64,000 bases of DNA from NCBI GenBank assembly GCA_963667875.2, contig CAXXGC010000002.1:310001-374000 (forward strand). The letters run 5' to 3'. Origin of the DNA: JAEXOD01 sp963667875 (GTDB lineage Bacteria; Bacteroidota; Ignavibacteria; Ignavibacteriales; Melioribacteraceae). The notes under the pieces are model-generated. The model worked only from the letters and a program-made list of their open reading frames with translations, was not told the origin of the DNA and made no database searches. The position numbers were made by a program, and so were the translations under genes. This document shows positions 18,392 through 28,143 of the stretch, piece by piece. The first letter of the stretch is position 1. Each line of letters begins with the position of its first letter.

Positions 18392-19324
18392 TTATTTGAA
18401 CAAATTATTAGGATAAATAAAAAAGAGCTTAAAGTAATAAAATGCTTTTTTAATTAATTTTTTTTCTCCCATTATTAAAGCACTAATAAAATAAATTGGA
18501 ACACGGATAAATATGCCCAAATAATGGATTAAAAGTACACAACAATATTTAATTCCCGTAAAGTGTTTTTGAAAAAATTGAATTTTCCCAACACTCAAAT
18601 TTTTTACACTAAACCAAAGCATATCATTGGTAGTTGCCCCTCCAAGATGAATAATTGACGTTAAAGGATAGTAATATATCTTACCATATGAATCTTTAAA
18701 TCGTTTGCAAAAATCGCACTCCTCACTATAAAAATAAAATCGTGTATCAAAACCCTTCATATCACTTATTATTTGACGATTACCAAAAATAAATGCCCCT
18801 TTAATTATATCAACTTCGTGAACCTCTTTAACGTCAAAGACATTCAAATAAAACCTATTCAATATTTTACTTTTAGGAAAAACTTTGTACAGAAAAAAGT
18901 TTTCACCCATTAAATTAAGAATATTATCAAATTCAATAACAGAATCCTGATGAGTATAATCTGAATTTAATAATCTACACCCAATTAATGCAGGAGTAAA
19001 AAGAGTATCATAAAAGTTACAAATTTCTAATAAAGAATTTTCGATAAATAATGTATCATTATTTAGAAATAAGATATAATCACCCTTTGCAATCTCTAAA
19101 CCTTGGTTATTTGCATTAGCAAATCCGGTGTTTGTTTTATTTCTAATCCAAATAACTTCTGGATATTTTTCTTCAATTGCTTGAGATGTACCAATTTTTG
19201 AGTCATTATCAACTAAAATAATTTCAAAGGAAATATTTTTGGTATACTGATAAATAGATTTAATGCAATTTTCTGTAAGATCAAATCGGTTATAATTTAC
19301 AATAATAATTGTTACTTTTGGCAT
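18392..19324 (-). CDS. GT2 glycosyltransferase (rhamnosyltransferase-like)
   Basis: 310-residue GT2 enzyme: VTIIIVNYNRFDLTENC, LVDNDSKIGT, NKTNTGFANANNQG, FLNNDT (the DxD equivalent), IKGAFIFGNR, GFDTRFYFYSEECDFCKR, and a C-terminal hydrophobic stretch (CCVLLIHYLGIFIRVPIYFISALI) that probably docks it to the membrane. It belongs to the WbbL-like group related to the GT2 half of the fusion at 8786-10786. The acceptor cannot be told. It is followed by the unusual 750-bp gap, and its own promoter is not evident. Confidence 0.88.
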   Translation of the reverse strand: MPKVTIIIVNYNRFDLTENCIKSIYQYTKNISFEIILVDNDSKIGTSQAIEEKYPEVIWIRNKTNTGFANANNQGLEIAKGDYILFLNNDTLFIENSLLEICNFYDTLFTPALIGCRLLNSDYTHQDSVIEFDNILNLMGENFFLYKVFPKSKILNRFYLNVFDVKEVHEVDIIKGAFIFGNRQIISDMKGFDTRFYFYSEECDFCKRFKDSYGKIYYYPLTSIIHLGGATTNDMLWFSVKNLSVGKIQFFQKHFTGIKYCCVLLIHYLGIFIRVPIYFISALIMGEKKLIKKAFYYFKLFFIYPNNLFK

Positions 19325-19383
19325 AATTAATTTAAGGCCCTAGTTAATTAATACTTTGCTTAAATTTGTAAGCTTAGTGCCAA

Positions 19384-20457
19384 TTATTTTTGGTATAAAC
19401 ATGATATTAATTCTTGAGTTACAATATGAGAGGTTTTAGAATTCCAATGAGTATCGTCATAATGGTACAATAATTGGTTATTTTTTTCTACGTTAAATTT
19501 TTCTAACAAATTTATGGTTTTAATCCCTCTTTCCTTTAGTGCAATATGTAATTTATGTAAAAAATCGGGTTGCTTATCTAGTCCAGCATAATCATAATAT
19601 AAACTTTCCTTGTTTGGACAAGGAAGAAAAACAAATTCAATATTACGTGCTTTACAAAATTCATTATACGAACTTATTGCTATAACAATGCTATCAATTT
19701 TATTCTGATTATATTTAATTTCGGCCTTTTCACCTTGCATAAAAAACATTTTAGGATCTTTTTTTGATTGTATTCCAAGTGGTGTTGAGGCTAATGAAAC
19801 ATTATTTTTTAACCAACTTAAAAAGCTATTTTTTACTAATCTATCAACTGATGAAAAAATGAAATTTGTAAAATTATATTTAAAAAGATTTCTTTGAACT
19901 TTTAATTTAAGTTTATGTATGTTGTTATCTATCTTACTTTTCTTAAGCTCTTTTAAGAATGGTATATCTCTTTCAACTATTGCAAACACAACAACTTTGG
20001 GGGGATTAACAACATGATCTTTTAGTAATTCATAAAATAAATAAAACTCGGAAGTTGGTGCAACTTGATATGTTGATTTAGAAGTATATTTTTGGTATAA
20101 ATTAGATAATGTTTCTTCTTGAGATAATGAAGTTCCCACTATAAAAGAATCACCTAAAAATAGAATTTCCGCATCCTTTTTATACTTATTGTTTCTATAT
20201 CCAATTTCGTCGGTTACCCATTTGCAATTTTTATATATCGAATAGTTTGTGTGTAAAGCCAAATCACCTTTTTCATTTTTATTACACGAGTAATTAGCAT
20301 AAAATGGACCTAAAATGGCATTGGGAACCGCATAAGTCATTAAGGCTTCCCAATTTCTTGAAGTCCAATAATTAACAGGAAAAAGAACATTAGTTATAAA
20401 TAATGGAATAATAGCTATAAACGAAAATATTAGAGTTCGTTTTAATAATTTGTTCAT
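19384..20457 (-). CDS. SGNH-fold AlgX/AlgJ-like protein, probable glycan O-acetylation partner
   Basis: 357 residues from the ATG at 20457 (a TTG at 20478 would add seven). One N-terminal membrane anchor (LIFSFIAIIPLFITNVLF) is followed by a periplasmic SGNH domain: block I is LFLGDSFIVG with the nucleophile Ser at about 104, and the block V Asp-x-x-His is YDDTHWN, about Asp334/His337. This fits the AlgX/AlgJ/DltD-like acyltransferases that take an acetyl group delivered by an MBOAT protein and place it on an exopolysaccharide. The matching MBOAT lies at 28144-29607 in the same locus. No similarity to a specific named member can be claimed by eye. Confidence 0.7.
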   Translation of the reverse strand: MNKLLKRTLIFSFIAIIPLFITNVLFPVNYWTSRNWEALMTYAVPNAILGPFYANYSCNKNEKGDLALHTNYSIYKNCKWVTDEIGYRNNKYKKDAEILFLGDSFIVGTSLSQEETLSNLYQKYTSKSTYQVAPTSEFYLFYELLKDHVVNPPKVVVFAIVERDIPFLKELKKSKIDNNIHKLKLKVQRNLFKYNFTNFIFSSVDRLVKNSFLSWLKNNVSLASTPLGIQSKKDPKMFFMQGEKAEIKYNQNKIDSIVIAISSYNEFCKARNIEFVFLPCPNKESLYYDYAGLDKQPDFLHKLHIALKERGIKTINLLEKFNVEKNNQLLYHYDDTHWNSKTSHIVTQELISCLYQK

Positions 20458-20758
20458 AAATAATACTAAGTTAAACAAAAATAGTTATCTTTTTTGTTGG
20501 TTAATGAAAATTTTTAATAATGATTTTATTTAATACAATAAGAGAAATAATATAGTAGTTTTCGAAATTACTTATTTCAATCATTCAATTTAATACCGAT
20601 TATATATAAATTGAAGATTTTGTAATCAAAAAATCGTACTAACCTATTAATACTAAATTGAGGTATTAAAAATAATTATGTATTTAAGTTAAATAATTTA
20701 TCAAAAAAAATCAAAGGAATATTCTATTCCAAAGGAAATATTTATAAAATGATATTTT

Positions 20759-22246
20759 TTATTCTCTATTATCTGTTGACTTAAAATAACTAAACCGTAA
20801 TACAAATTTCAACAAACCGGGCAAATGTAACATATCAAATAAATATTTTAATTCAAATTCATTAAATACGCCCGTAATAAGCGTTAATATAATTAATACA
20901 ATAACAGAACAAAAAACATATAAATACACATTTAATTGTGATAAAATAAACATAGAAGCTAAATTTATAAACGTCCACACAATTACATTTAGATTAAATA
21001 TGTAAAACTTTTTCGAAAATTTGTAAAGTAAAGAAGTAGTTAATATAAAACCGATAAAACCGGTAATAATTTTTGCAATACCTACTCCCCAAACTGAGTA
21101 TATTGGAATTAAAATAAAACAACTTATCAAATAAATAACAAAAACAATTATTGAATATAAAAAATCCCAAACTTGTTTATTAAAGGCAATCATCAAATTG
21201 ATTACAAAAAAATTATAAAAAACAAATATTTGGGTAAACAATAGTAAAGATGTTATACCGGCGGCTTCATAATAATTATTACCAAATATCATTCTAATAA
21301 AATCCGTTGATTTAAACACAAAAATAATCGAAATGCTTGCGGCAAAAACAAATAATATTTTGAAAACAAGATTTATTATTAAGTCGTTATTTTTACTTAA
21401 GGGACTACTATTCTGTGAAATTTTGGGAAAAATAGTATGAATAATTGCCGTTGGAAAAATAAGCAAGGGCATAACTAAGCGTAATGAAATAGAATAAATT
21501 CCAGCAGAATAATAACTTGATAATGATTTTAATATTACAACATCAATTTGTTGATACAAACTATCTAGAAGAATATATCCATAAATTGGCATCGACTCTT
21601 TAAGAAGAAATTTTGTGGTCTTAAAATTAAAATGAAACTTGTAGTTGAATACTTTATTTAAATAGACAAACATTAAAAAAAATCCCGGTATATTTGCCAA
21701 CATGTAAATAATAATAAAATAACTTAACTTATTATCAAAATATGGGATAAAAAAGACCCCAATCAACAAAATTAAATTATCTAAATTGGTAATAATCATT
21801 GGATAATGCATTTTTAAATTTACTTTAAAAGGCACCTCTAACAATTCACGTACACATATAAATTTTGCTGATATAATAGAATTAAATATTAAGGCATTAC
21901 ACAATAAAATTTCTGTGTTTGTAAATCCCACAAAATAAATAACAATGTTAAATAAGAGGGTTACAATTGCATACGAAACTATCCTCAAGGAAAGGGCGGA
22001 ATTTAATAAATAAAATTTACTTTTATCTACTGATAACTCCCTAAAAATAACTGGAGCTAATCCAAGATCGATTATTTTTGATACCATGACAACTATAGCA
22101 AGCAAATAACCAAATTGTCCAAAAGAAGTAACTCCAAGGTATCTAGCCGCAATAGTTATTGATAAAAAGTTTAACGCCAGATTAATTATTTGACCCGATG
22201 TTAATGATATCATATTTTTAACAATTGATTGCGAGGATTTATTCAT
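20759..22246 (-). CDS. Wzx-type polysaccharide flippase (second copy)
   Basis: 495 residues, about 12-14 membrane helices, beginning SIVKNMISLTSGQIINLALNFLSITIAARYLGVTSFGQFGYLL-like text typical of RfbX/Wzx (family match only). Expected to flip the lipid-linked repeat unit so that the polymerase can join units in the periplasm. It sits 27 bp downstream of the Wzy-like polymerase, so this copy, rather than the one at 5925-7394, is the natural flippase of the locus. A 300-bp AT-rich stretch without a gene separates it from the SGNH gene downstream. Confidence 0.91.
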   Translation of the reverse strand: MNKSSQSIVKNMISLTSGQIINLALNFLSITIAARYLGVTSFGQFGYLLAIVVMVSKIIDLGLAPVIFRELSVDKSKFYLLNSALSLRIVSYAIVTLLFNIVIYFVGFTNTEILLCNALIFNSIISAKFICVRELLEVPFKVNLKMHYPMIITNLDNLILLIGVFFIPYFDNKLSYFIIIYMLANIPGFFLMFVYLNKVFNYKFHFNFKTTKFLLKESMPIYGYILLDSLYQQIDVVILKSLSSYYSAGIYSISLRLVMPLLIFPTAIIHTIFPKISQNSSPLSKNNDLIINLVFKILFVFAASISIIFVFKSTDFIRMIFGNNYYEAAGITSLLLFTQIFVFYNFFVINLMIAFNKQVWDFLYSIIVFVIYLISCFILIPIYSVWGVGIAKIITGFIGFILTTSLLYKFSKKFYIFNLNVIVWTFINLASMFILSQLNVYLYVFCSVIVLIILTLITGVFNEFELKYLFDMLHLPGLLKFVLRFSYFKSTDNRE

Positions 22247-22273
22247 TTTCTAGAAGTCCATAACGGATAATAT

Positions 22274-23599
22274 TTATAATTCACTCTTGCTAAAAAGTTT
22301 TTTATTTTTTGCTTTTTCAAAGAAGTGGAAAATAGCAATTAAAATAACTAAACTGATAGCCCATATAGCCAAACGAGTAATCATCATTATTGTTGAATAT
22401 GATATAATTACCATTAGATAACTTAATGGCAATAAATATATAATGGAAAGATTTTGGTACAACTTAAACCAAAAAAAAGTTGTAACCAGTCCAAGCAAAT
22501 ACGGAAATAAAGCTAGCCCGATATAACCAAAATCAGCATGTATTTCTCGTAAATATGTTGCGGTATTAGACCACATTGGCACATTATATCCTCGTTGAAA
22601 CCAATCTGGAGGTTCTACAACCTTAATTCTAGCCAATATACCGTAAATTGGGGCAAAAGTATTCTCCCCAAACCTCGGATGTTCCATCTCTTTCTCAAAA
22701 TATTTACTTAACACTACAATATCAGAGCTGGCATATAAATAAATTGAGGGGGAAATGAACATGGAATTTTCATATTTTTTTAGGGATGAAGAAGACGCTT
22801 TAAAATTTTCAATAGTGCCTCTTGAAACTTTAATACCTACCAATGCTGTTATGGTTATCAACAATAAAACAACAACAGCAATTATTGTATTTGTTTTGTC
22901 TTTTTTTCTAAATCTCTTATCTAAATTAAGTAAATGACGGGTCAAGAAAAACATTATAATAAAAAGAAATAAGGCCAATAAGATTCCACCTCGTCCGACC
23001 AAAGCAATACCTTGCAAAACCACACCTAAAAACGGTAAAATTGGTATTAATGTAAGTTTATTTTTATAGGCCGTAAAAATAGCGGAGGAAGCTATAGCAA
23101 CAAAAGATAAAGAATCAAGATATGGAATACCGCCCACAATTTCACCTTTTGTACGCATTGTATAAACGATATTTCCATGTGCTAGTACTGCTGCAATATT
23201 TCCAAATTTATTTATTAAAATCATCCAATAATAAATTGTCCCAATTAAACCGATTATAGCTGTTATATAAGTGATCCTTTTTAACAATTTGCAATTATCT
23301 TGGAAAATAACAAAATCGATTTTCCGTTCTGTTTTAAATAATTCCGTACTTTGCCCAAGAGATTGTTTGGCAAACGATATTGTTAAAACCCCAAGAATAA
23401 ACCCTACAAAAGCGAATAGTATTACCATCCAAGTATGAACAGTAATAATGGAATAATTCATAAGTCTAAATTCGTAAAGAACAATAAACATAGTCCAGTT
23501 TAACGAATATATTGATATATGATTAAACCATTTTCCTAATAATTTATGACCTAAGAAAATAGAACCAAAACATAACAATAATGTAATTAGAATTATCAT
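22274..23599 (-). CDS. Wzy-like O-antigen/oligosaccharide repeat-unit polymerase
   Basis: 441 residues with about ten to twelve predicted membrane helices and one large extracytoplasmic loop around residues 260-340 (containing YLYASSDIVVLSKYFEKE and NVPMWSNTATYLREIHADFG). This layout and the loop with DFGYIGLALFPYLLG are seen in oligosaccharide repeat-unit polymerases of the Wzy/O-antigen-ligase superfamily. It would join flipped repeat units into the chain. Sequence is poorly conserved in this family, so the assignment rests on topology and on the Wzx and Wzz neighbours. Its start lies 1 bp from the stop of the Wzz-like gene. Confidence 0.8.
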   Translation of the reverse strand: MIILITLLLCFGSIFLGHKLLGKWFNHISIYSLNWTMFIVLYEFRLMNYSIITVHTWMVILFAFVGFILGVLTISFAKQSLGQSTELFKTERKIDFVIFQDNCKLLKRITYITAIIGLIGTIYYWMILINKFGNIAAVLAHGNIVYTMRTKGEIVGGIPYLDSLSFVAIASSAIFTAYKNKLTLIPILPFLGVVLQGIALVGRGGILLALFLFIIMFFLTRHLLNLDKRFRKKDKTNTIIAVVVLLLITITALVGIKVSRGTIENFKASSSSLKKYENSMFISPSIYLYASSDIVVLSKYFEKEMEHPRFGENTFAPIYGILARIKVVEPPDWFQRGYNVPMWSNTATYLREIHADFGYIGLALFPYLLGLVTTFFWFKLYQNLSIIYLLPLSYLMVIISYSTIMMITRLAIWAISLVILIAIFHFFEKAKNKKLFSKSEL

Positions 23600-23600
23600 T

Positions 23601-24821
23601 TTATAATAATTTAATATGGTATATCTTTGAAATTGCTACGTAAAAATTATGTTCCTTTTGTATAAGAATGTTCTTAAAACTTTGCATATTATAAATTCTT
23701 TCCGCTCTAAAAGAAAAAATCATTAAAAGAAACAGTCCAATAAAGGAAATTGATGCAATTATAAACAATCTTTTAGGCTCATATTTTATCTGCGGAGGAT
23801 TAGCTTTATCAATGATTAAAATTGTAGGAATACTTTTTTGTTCTTCCACCTTTGCTTGTTCATACATAGGTAATACAACTTCAAGGATTTTAGATTGAAT
23901 TTCAATTTCTCTAAAATATCTATAATATTTTATTACCATTTCAGGAACTTCTTTAAAAGGGAAAAGCACGTTTGAAGAAGAAGAAAGGGTTTTGGAGCTT
24001 TTTAATTCCGATACTTTATCTTTTAGAAGTCCTACCTCTGTTTGAAGTCCTTGAAATTGAGGAGAATTTTGACCATATTGTTGTTTCATCAAATATGCAG
24101 AAATTTCCTTCTCGGTTAGTAAAGCTTCTAATTCAGCCGCAGCTTTTACTGATACTTCCAATTGCTCGGGTACAGCAAAAATGCCATATTTTTTTTGAAA
24201 TTTATATAAGCTATCCTCAGCATTACGTAAATCCGCTAAATTCTTAAGATAACGTTTTTCAACAAATGTTCTATTATTTTTGGCATTTTCGGTATTTATT
24301 TTAATATTTAAGCTATCAAGAAGTTCAACAAAATAATTTGCTATTTCAGCACTTACTTTAGGATTTTTATTAATAACACAGATTTCAATAAAATCAAATT
24401 CATTAGTTTCAAAAATAACATCATCGGTAAATGCCTTAACGGCTTTATCCATATTATTATTTTTTATCTCGTAATATTTCATCAAATTATATTTTTTAAT
24501 AACATTTGTTAATGCCAAACGAGAGTTTAATATTCCCATTAATAAGTCTTCTGACGTATTAGAAGCTCCAAGTAATTTTGCGCCAATTGAAGCACCCGAA
24601 CTTTTTCCACCCAATAAACTTGTTATCCCACTAATTCCCATGTTGCTTTCCGGAGGAATCATAACTACTGCTGTAGCTTTAAATGTTTCGGGAATTAAAT
24701 ATGCTATCCCAGCCGAAATACCAGCTAAAATAATAATATTTATAAGAATAAATTTTTTCCACTTAAATAAGATATAAAGATAATCTGAGAAATAAACTTT
24801 TTGTTCCGTTTTTTCTTCCAT
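23601..24821 (-). CDS. Wzz/chain-length determinant (PCP) protein without kinase domain
   Basis: Polysaccharide co-polymerase of 406 residues from the ATG at 24821, where GGA lies 8 bp upstream; a TTG at 24839 would add six residues. Two membrane helices bracket a periplasmic coiled-coil region: TM1 is FILINIIILAGISAGIAYLIP and TM2 is LFIIASISFIGLFLLMIFSF. The proline-rich region before TM2 reads DKANPPQIKYEPKR, close to the usual P-x2-P-x4-SPK motif. The C-terminus ends soon after TM2, with no Walker motifs, so it is a Wzz/PCP-1 or kinase-less PCP-2a, not a full Wzc tyrosine kinase. It sets chain length with Wzy. Confidence 0.88.
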   Translation of the reverse strand: MEEKTEQKVYFSDYLYILFKWKKFILINIIILAGISAGIAYLIPETFKATAVVMIPPESNMGISGITSLLGGKSSGASIGAKLLGASNTSEDLLMGILNSRLALTNVIKKYNLMKYYEIKNNNMDKAVKAFTDDVIFETNEFDFIEICVINKNPKVSAEIANYFVELLDSLNIKINTENAKNNRTFVEKRYLKNLADLRNAEDSLYKFQKKYGIFAVPEQLEVSVKAAAELEALLTEKEISAYLMKQQYGQNSPQFQGLQTEVGLLKDKVSELKSSKTLSSSSNVLFPFKEVPEMVIKYYRYFREIEIQSKILEVVLPMYEQAKVEEQKSIPTILIIDKANPPQIKYEPKRLFIIASISFIGLFLLMIFSFRAERIYNMQSFKNILIQKEHNFYVAISKIYHIKLL

Positions 24822-24850
24822 TGTTTTTCCGTAATTCAAAATAAAATTAA

Positions 24851-26227
24851 TTATTTGCCTAATTGTACAATTAATAAAATCACTGTGGCTAAAGTACCAA
24901 CAACACTTGATACAGCAACAATTCTATTAACATAATAGTCAAAGTTTCTAGGAATTTCTTTAGGAATCCAGATAAAATCACCCGGTTCAATAGCATAAGA
25001 TGTTTCTTCTTCAATTAAAGTCCAAGCACGCGATTTCCCTTTAATTAAATAAATTTCTTCTTTTGCGGTTTTACCAATTCCACCGGCTTTGTTAATATAA
25101 AAATCCATTTCCTTTCCACTAATATAATTTACATATCCGGGAAATTTGACTTGTCCAAAAACATAAACCAGGTCAAGCTTTTCCGGAATAAAAATATAAT
25201 CCCCATCTTTTATAACAAATTTGCTTTCTATAGAAGATGAATCATTTAATCTGCTAAAGTCCAGTACAGCATTACCACGTGCAAAACGTAATTTATTATC
25301 TGTAATAAAAGACAAAGAATCTTCTTCTGAAATATTAGCCATGCGCTGCATCATTAATTGTTCAAATTCTTCAGAAAAAATTGGGCTTTTAAAAACGTTA
25401 GCACCACGAATTAATTCAGCTCTATTTAGATCTGCATTATTCTTGAATCCACCAATTTTTTGAACAACATCTTTTAATGTTGTTGTATTTTTAGTAATCG
25501 GAATATAACCGGGTCTATTAACTTCACCAGCCACATAAATCTTAAAATCTTTTCTGTTAGTTTCATCAGCTAATACAATAATTCTGTCACCAAGTTTCAA
25601 TTCCGGATTTTCATTAATGTTGTATGTTAATACTTCTTCTTTTTGCCCATTATAACTTAATCTAATAATATTAAAAGATGTTACGTTTTCATATCCTTCA
25701 TTTAATCCATGAGCAAATAATAAAGCATCAGTAAATTTATCTCCAGCTACATATTGAAAAGTGACTTTTTTATTAATTGCACCATCTACAGATATAAAAC
25801 CTATTTCGGGGTTATAATCAGGGAAAATTAAAACATCTTCATGAGAAAGATACGGATTAAATTTATAATCACCGGTTAATCTAAATTTTTCTAGATCAAT
25901 TATTTGTACAGAACCAGTATTTTTTATTAATTTAATATTTCTTTGTGCAATTTTTTCAAAATCACGTAATATTTCCTGTTGTTTGTCATAATCTTTAACA
26001 ACAGCCAATTTTTCAGACTTGGCTTCATTTAAAAGTCGAGTCACAAATTGGTCTACTCGTTCACCGGGAGCAGCAGGAAAAGTACCCGTAACAATAAAAC
26101 TTCCACCAACTGTAACACTCATTGCTGAAACAAAATCCATACTATTTGATTTTTTCGAATAGTTGGATTCATTTTGTGCATAAATAATTACAGTAAATAA
26201 TAAAAATACAAATATTTTTTTAATCAT
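24851..26227 (-). CDS. Wza-like polysaccharide export protein with SLBB domains
   Basis: 458 residues with a signal peptide (MIKKIFVFLLFTVIIYAQ) but no lipobox cysteine. A poly-export region around residues 95-150 includes LTGDYKFNPYLSHEDVLIFP. SLBB-type beta-grasp repeats follow: GFISVDGAINKKVTFQYV, KIYVAGEVNRPGYIPI...TLKDVVQKIGG and LVYVFGQVKFPGYVNYISG. A C-terminal hydrophobic helix (VAVSSVVGTLATVILLIVQL) would cross a membrane. It would form the export channel. Unlike E. coli Wza it is not a lipoprotein. It lies 29 bp upstream of the Wzz-like gene, its usual partner. Confidence 0.9.
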   Translation of the reverse strand: MIKKIFVFLLFTVIIYAQNESNYSKKSNSMDFVSAMSVTVGGSFIVTGTFPAAPGERVDQFVTRLLNEAKSEKLAVVKDYDKQQEILRDFEKIAQRNIKLIKNTGSVQIIDLEKFRLTGDYKFNPYLSHEDVLIFPDYNPEIGFISVDGAINKKVTFQYVAGDKFTDALLFAHGLNEGYENVTSFNIIRLSYNGQKEEVLTYNINENPELKLGDRIIVLADETNRKDFKIYVAGEVNRPGYIPITKNTTTLKDVVQKIGGFKNNADLNRAELIRGANVFKSPIFSEEFEQLMMQRMANISEEDSLSFITDNKLRFARGNAVLDFSRLNDSSSIESKFVIKDGDYIFIPEKLDLVYVFGQVKFPGYVNYISGKEMDFYINKAGGIGKTAKEEIYLIKGKSRAWTLIEEETSYAIEPGDFIWIPKEIPRNFDYYVNRIVAVSSVVGTLATVILLIVQLGK

Positions 26228-26250
26228 CTTCTTCCTATCAATTAATAAGA

Positions 26251-27267
26251 TTAGTAATTCTTTCCGTATAAATCTTTATAATAATTTTTGTATGAACCAG
26301 AAATTATTCTTTCCCACCAATTTTTATTTTCTAAATACCATTCAACAGTATGCACTATTGCCTGTTCAAAAGTAAATTCAGGTTTCCATCCAATAATTGT
26401 TTTTGTTTTCGAAGCATCAATAGCATATCTCCGGTCATGACCTAATCTATCTTTAACATATTCAATTAAATCTTCCGATTTGCCAAGAATTCCTAAAATC
26501 AACTTAATTATATCAATGTTTTTCATTTCATTTTCGGCACCAACATTATAAACCTCACCAGGAATTCCATTTTCAAGAACCATATCAACAGCTCTGTTAT
26601 GATCAACAACATAAATCCAATCCCTAACATTTTTACCATCACCATAAACAGGTAACTTTTTATCATTTAATGCATTTATAATCATTAAAGGAATTAGTTT
26701 TTCAGGAAATTGATAAGGCCCGTAGTTGTTAGAACATCTGGTGATAACAATTGGCATACCGTAGGTATGGAAAAAAGACATAGCCATCAAATCAGCCGAA
26801 GCTTTACTTGAAGAATATGGACTATTAGGTGATAATGGAGTATTTTCAGTAAATAATCCTGTTTCGCCCAAACTTCCATAAACCTCATCAGTTGAAACCT
26901 GCAAAAATTTTTGTACACCATATCTTTTTGCTGCTTCCAACAAAACATTTGTACCCATAACGTTTGTTCTAAAAAATACTTCGGAACCAAGAATACTTCT
27001 ATCAACGTGCGATTCGGCAGCAAAATTAATTACATGACTAATTTTATATTTTGTAAAAACATAATCAACAAGTTCATTATTGGTAATATCACCTTTAATA
27101 AAAGTATAATTACTATTTTTTTCTACTGCGGTTAAATTTTCAAGATTTCCAGCATAAGTTAACTTATCCAAATTAATTATTTTAATCTCATCATTTTTTT
27201 TAAGAATATAATTAATATAATTGCTACCTATAAATCCAGCACCACCTGTTACTAAAACTGATTTCAT
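26251..27267 (-). CDS. rfbB: dTDP-glucose 4,6-dehydratase
   Basis: Extended SDR of 338 residues converting dTDP-glucose to dTDP-4-keto-6-deoxyglucose. The NAD-binding TGGAGFIGSN is at residues 7-16, the catalytic STDEVYG at 125-131 gives the Thr-Asp-Glu triad, and the Tyr-x3-Lys pair is Y151/K155 in YSSSKASAD. NNYGPYQFPEKLIPLMI and VYNVGAENEM are further RmlB hallmarks. The other dTDP-rhamnose genes (rfbA, rfbC, rfbD) are not in the window, so they lie elsewhere or the keto sugar is used for another deoxysugar. It is 9 bp downstream of the outer-membrane protein gene. Confidence 0.95.
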   Translation of the reverse strand: MKSVLVTGGAGFIGSNYINYILKKNDEIKIINLDKLTYAGNLENLTAVEKNSNYTFIKGDITNNELVDYVFTKYKISHVINFAAESHVDRSILGSEVFFRTNVMGTNVLLEAAKRYGVQKFLQVSTDEVYGSLGETGLFTENTPLSPNSPYSSSKASADLMAMSFFHTYGMPIVITRCSNNYGPYQFPEKLIPLMIINALNDKKLPVYGDGKNVRDWIYVVDHNRAVDMVLENGIPGEVYNVGAENEMKNIDIIKLILGILGKSEDLIEYVKDRLGHDRRYAIDASKTKTIIGWKPEFTFEQAIVHTVEWYLENKNWWERIISGSYKNYYKDLYGKNY

Positions 27268-27276
27268 AAAAACCTC

Positions 27277-28020
27277 TTAAAAAGCAAAGAAACCAAAAAA
27301 GATTCCTGTTTGAATAAAAAATGAATTGGCTGTTAAATCGTTTGGAACATTCTGTAATTTTTGATTATTATCAACGGTCCATTTACCGGCTATTTCCAAT
27401 AAATAACCGCCACCTACTCTTAATGCTATAAACCGGTTTAAGGGAATATCAGCATTAATGGTTGGAGTTATTGTATAAAAAGTGTTATTTATTTTTTTGT
27501 GTTGATTATTTGAATTTGAGGAATTTATTTCACTCCAAACTCCATCCCAAGTAAAATTTTCTTTATTTTTATATATGTCAATATCAACACTTCCGCCACC
27601 TAATATACAACCAACGGAAACTGCAATGTTATGAACAAAAGGCAAAGTATATTCAAAAGTAAGCCCGCCGGCACCAACTGAATAATCAGTTTGGTTTCTG
27701 TATCCATTAAATACATTATCACGACTTATTTTACCGCCAAATCCGGTTCCGCCAATTCTAAAGTTTTCCCAAAACATAACATAAACATAACCTGAACCGC
27801 CATAGGTCATCATCCCTGATTTTGGAAAATTTTCCAAACTTAAACTGTTTAGTTGTTTATTAACCGGGTCAAAATTTGGCATTATCCAGGTTGGTGTAAA
27901 TCCTCCAGCTGCCCCAAATTTTGTTATCCAACCAACACTTTCTTCATCCTGAGCACTTGATAAACTTATGAATACAACAAAGGAAAAAAGCAAAAAAAGG
28001 TTTTTTATTTTCATAACCAT
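27277..28020 (-). CDS. outer-membrane beta-barrel protein of unknown function
   Basis: 247 residues with a clear signal peptide ending FISLSSAQ. The mature part alternates polar and hydrophobic residues with many Gly and aromatic residues (GFTPTW, GGSGYVYVMFWENFRIGGTGFGG, SVGAGGLTFEY, FIALRVGGGYLLEI) and ends in Phe (FFIQTGIFFGFFAF), as outer-membrane barrels do. About eight strands could fit. I do not recognise a named family. Position between MBOAT and rfbB suggests an outer-membrane accessory of the polysaccharide locus, but nothing shows it directly. An ATG two codons downstream is an equal start candidate. Confidence 0.75.
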   Translation of the reverse strand: MVMKIKNLFLLFSFVVFISLSSAQDEESVGWITKFGAAGGFTPTWIMPNFDPVNKQLNSLSLENFPKSGMMTYGGSGYVYVMFWENFRIGGTGFGGKISRDNVFNGYRNQTDYSVGAGGLTFEYTLPFVHNIAVSVGCILGGGSVDIDIYKNKENFTWDGVWSEINSSNSNNQHKKINNTFYTITPTINADIPLNRFIALRVGGGYLLEIAGKWTVDNNQKLQNVPNDLTANSFFIQTGIFFGFFAF

Positions 28021-28143
28021 AATATTTTATATTAACTTATTAAGTTAACGAAATTAGAAATAAAAGAAAAGCAAATTGTGTTTAGCCTAATCCAAAATAT
28101 TATTTGAAAATTCGAATAATCTTATAAGCAAATAGTAATTGAA

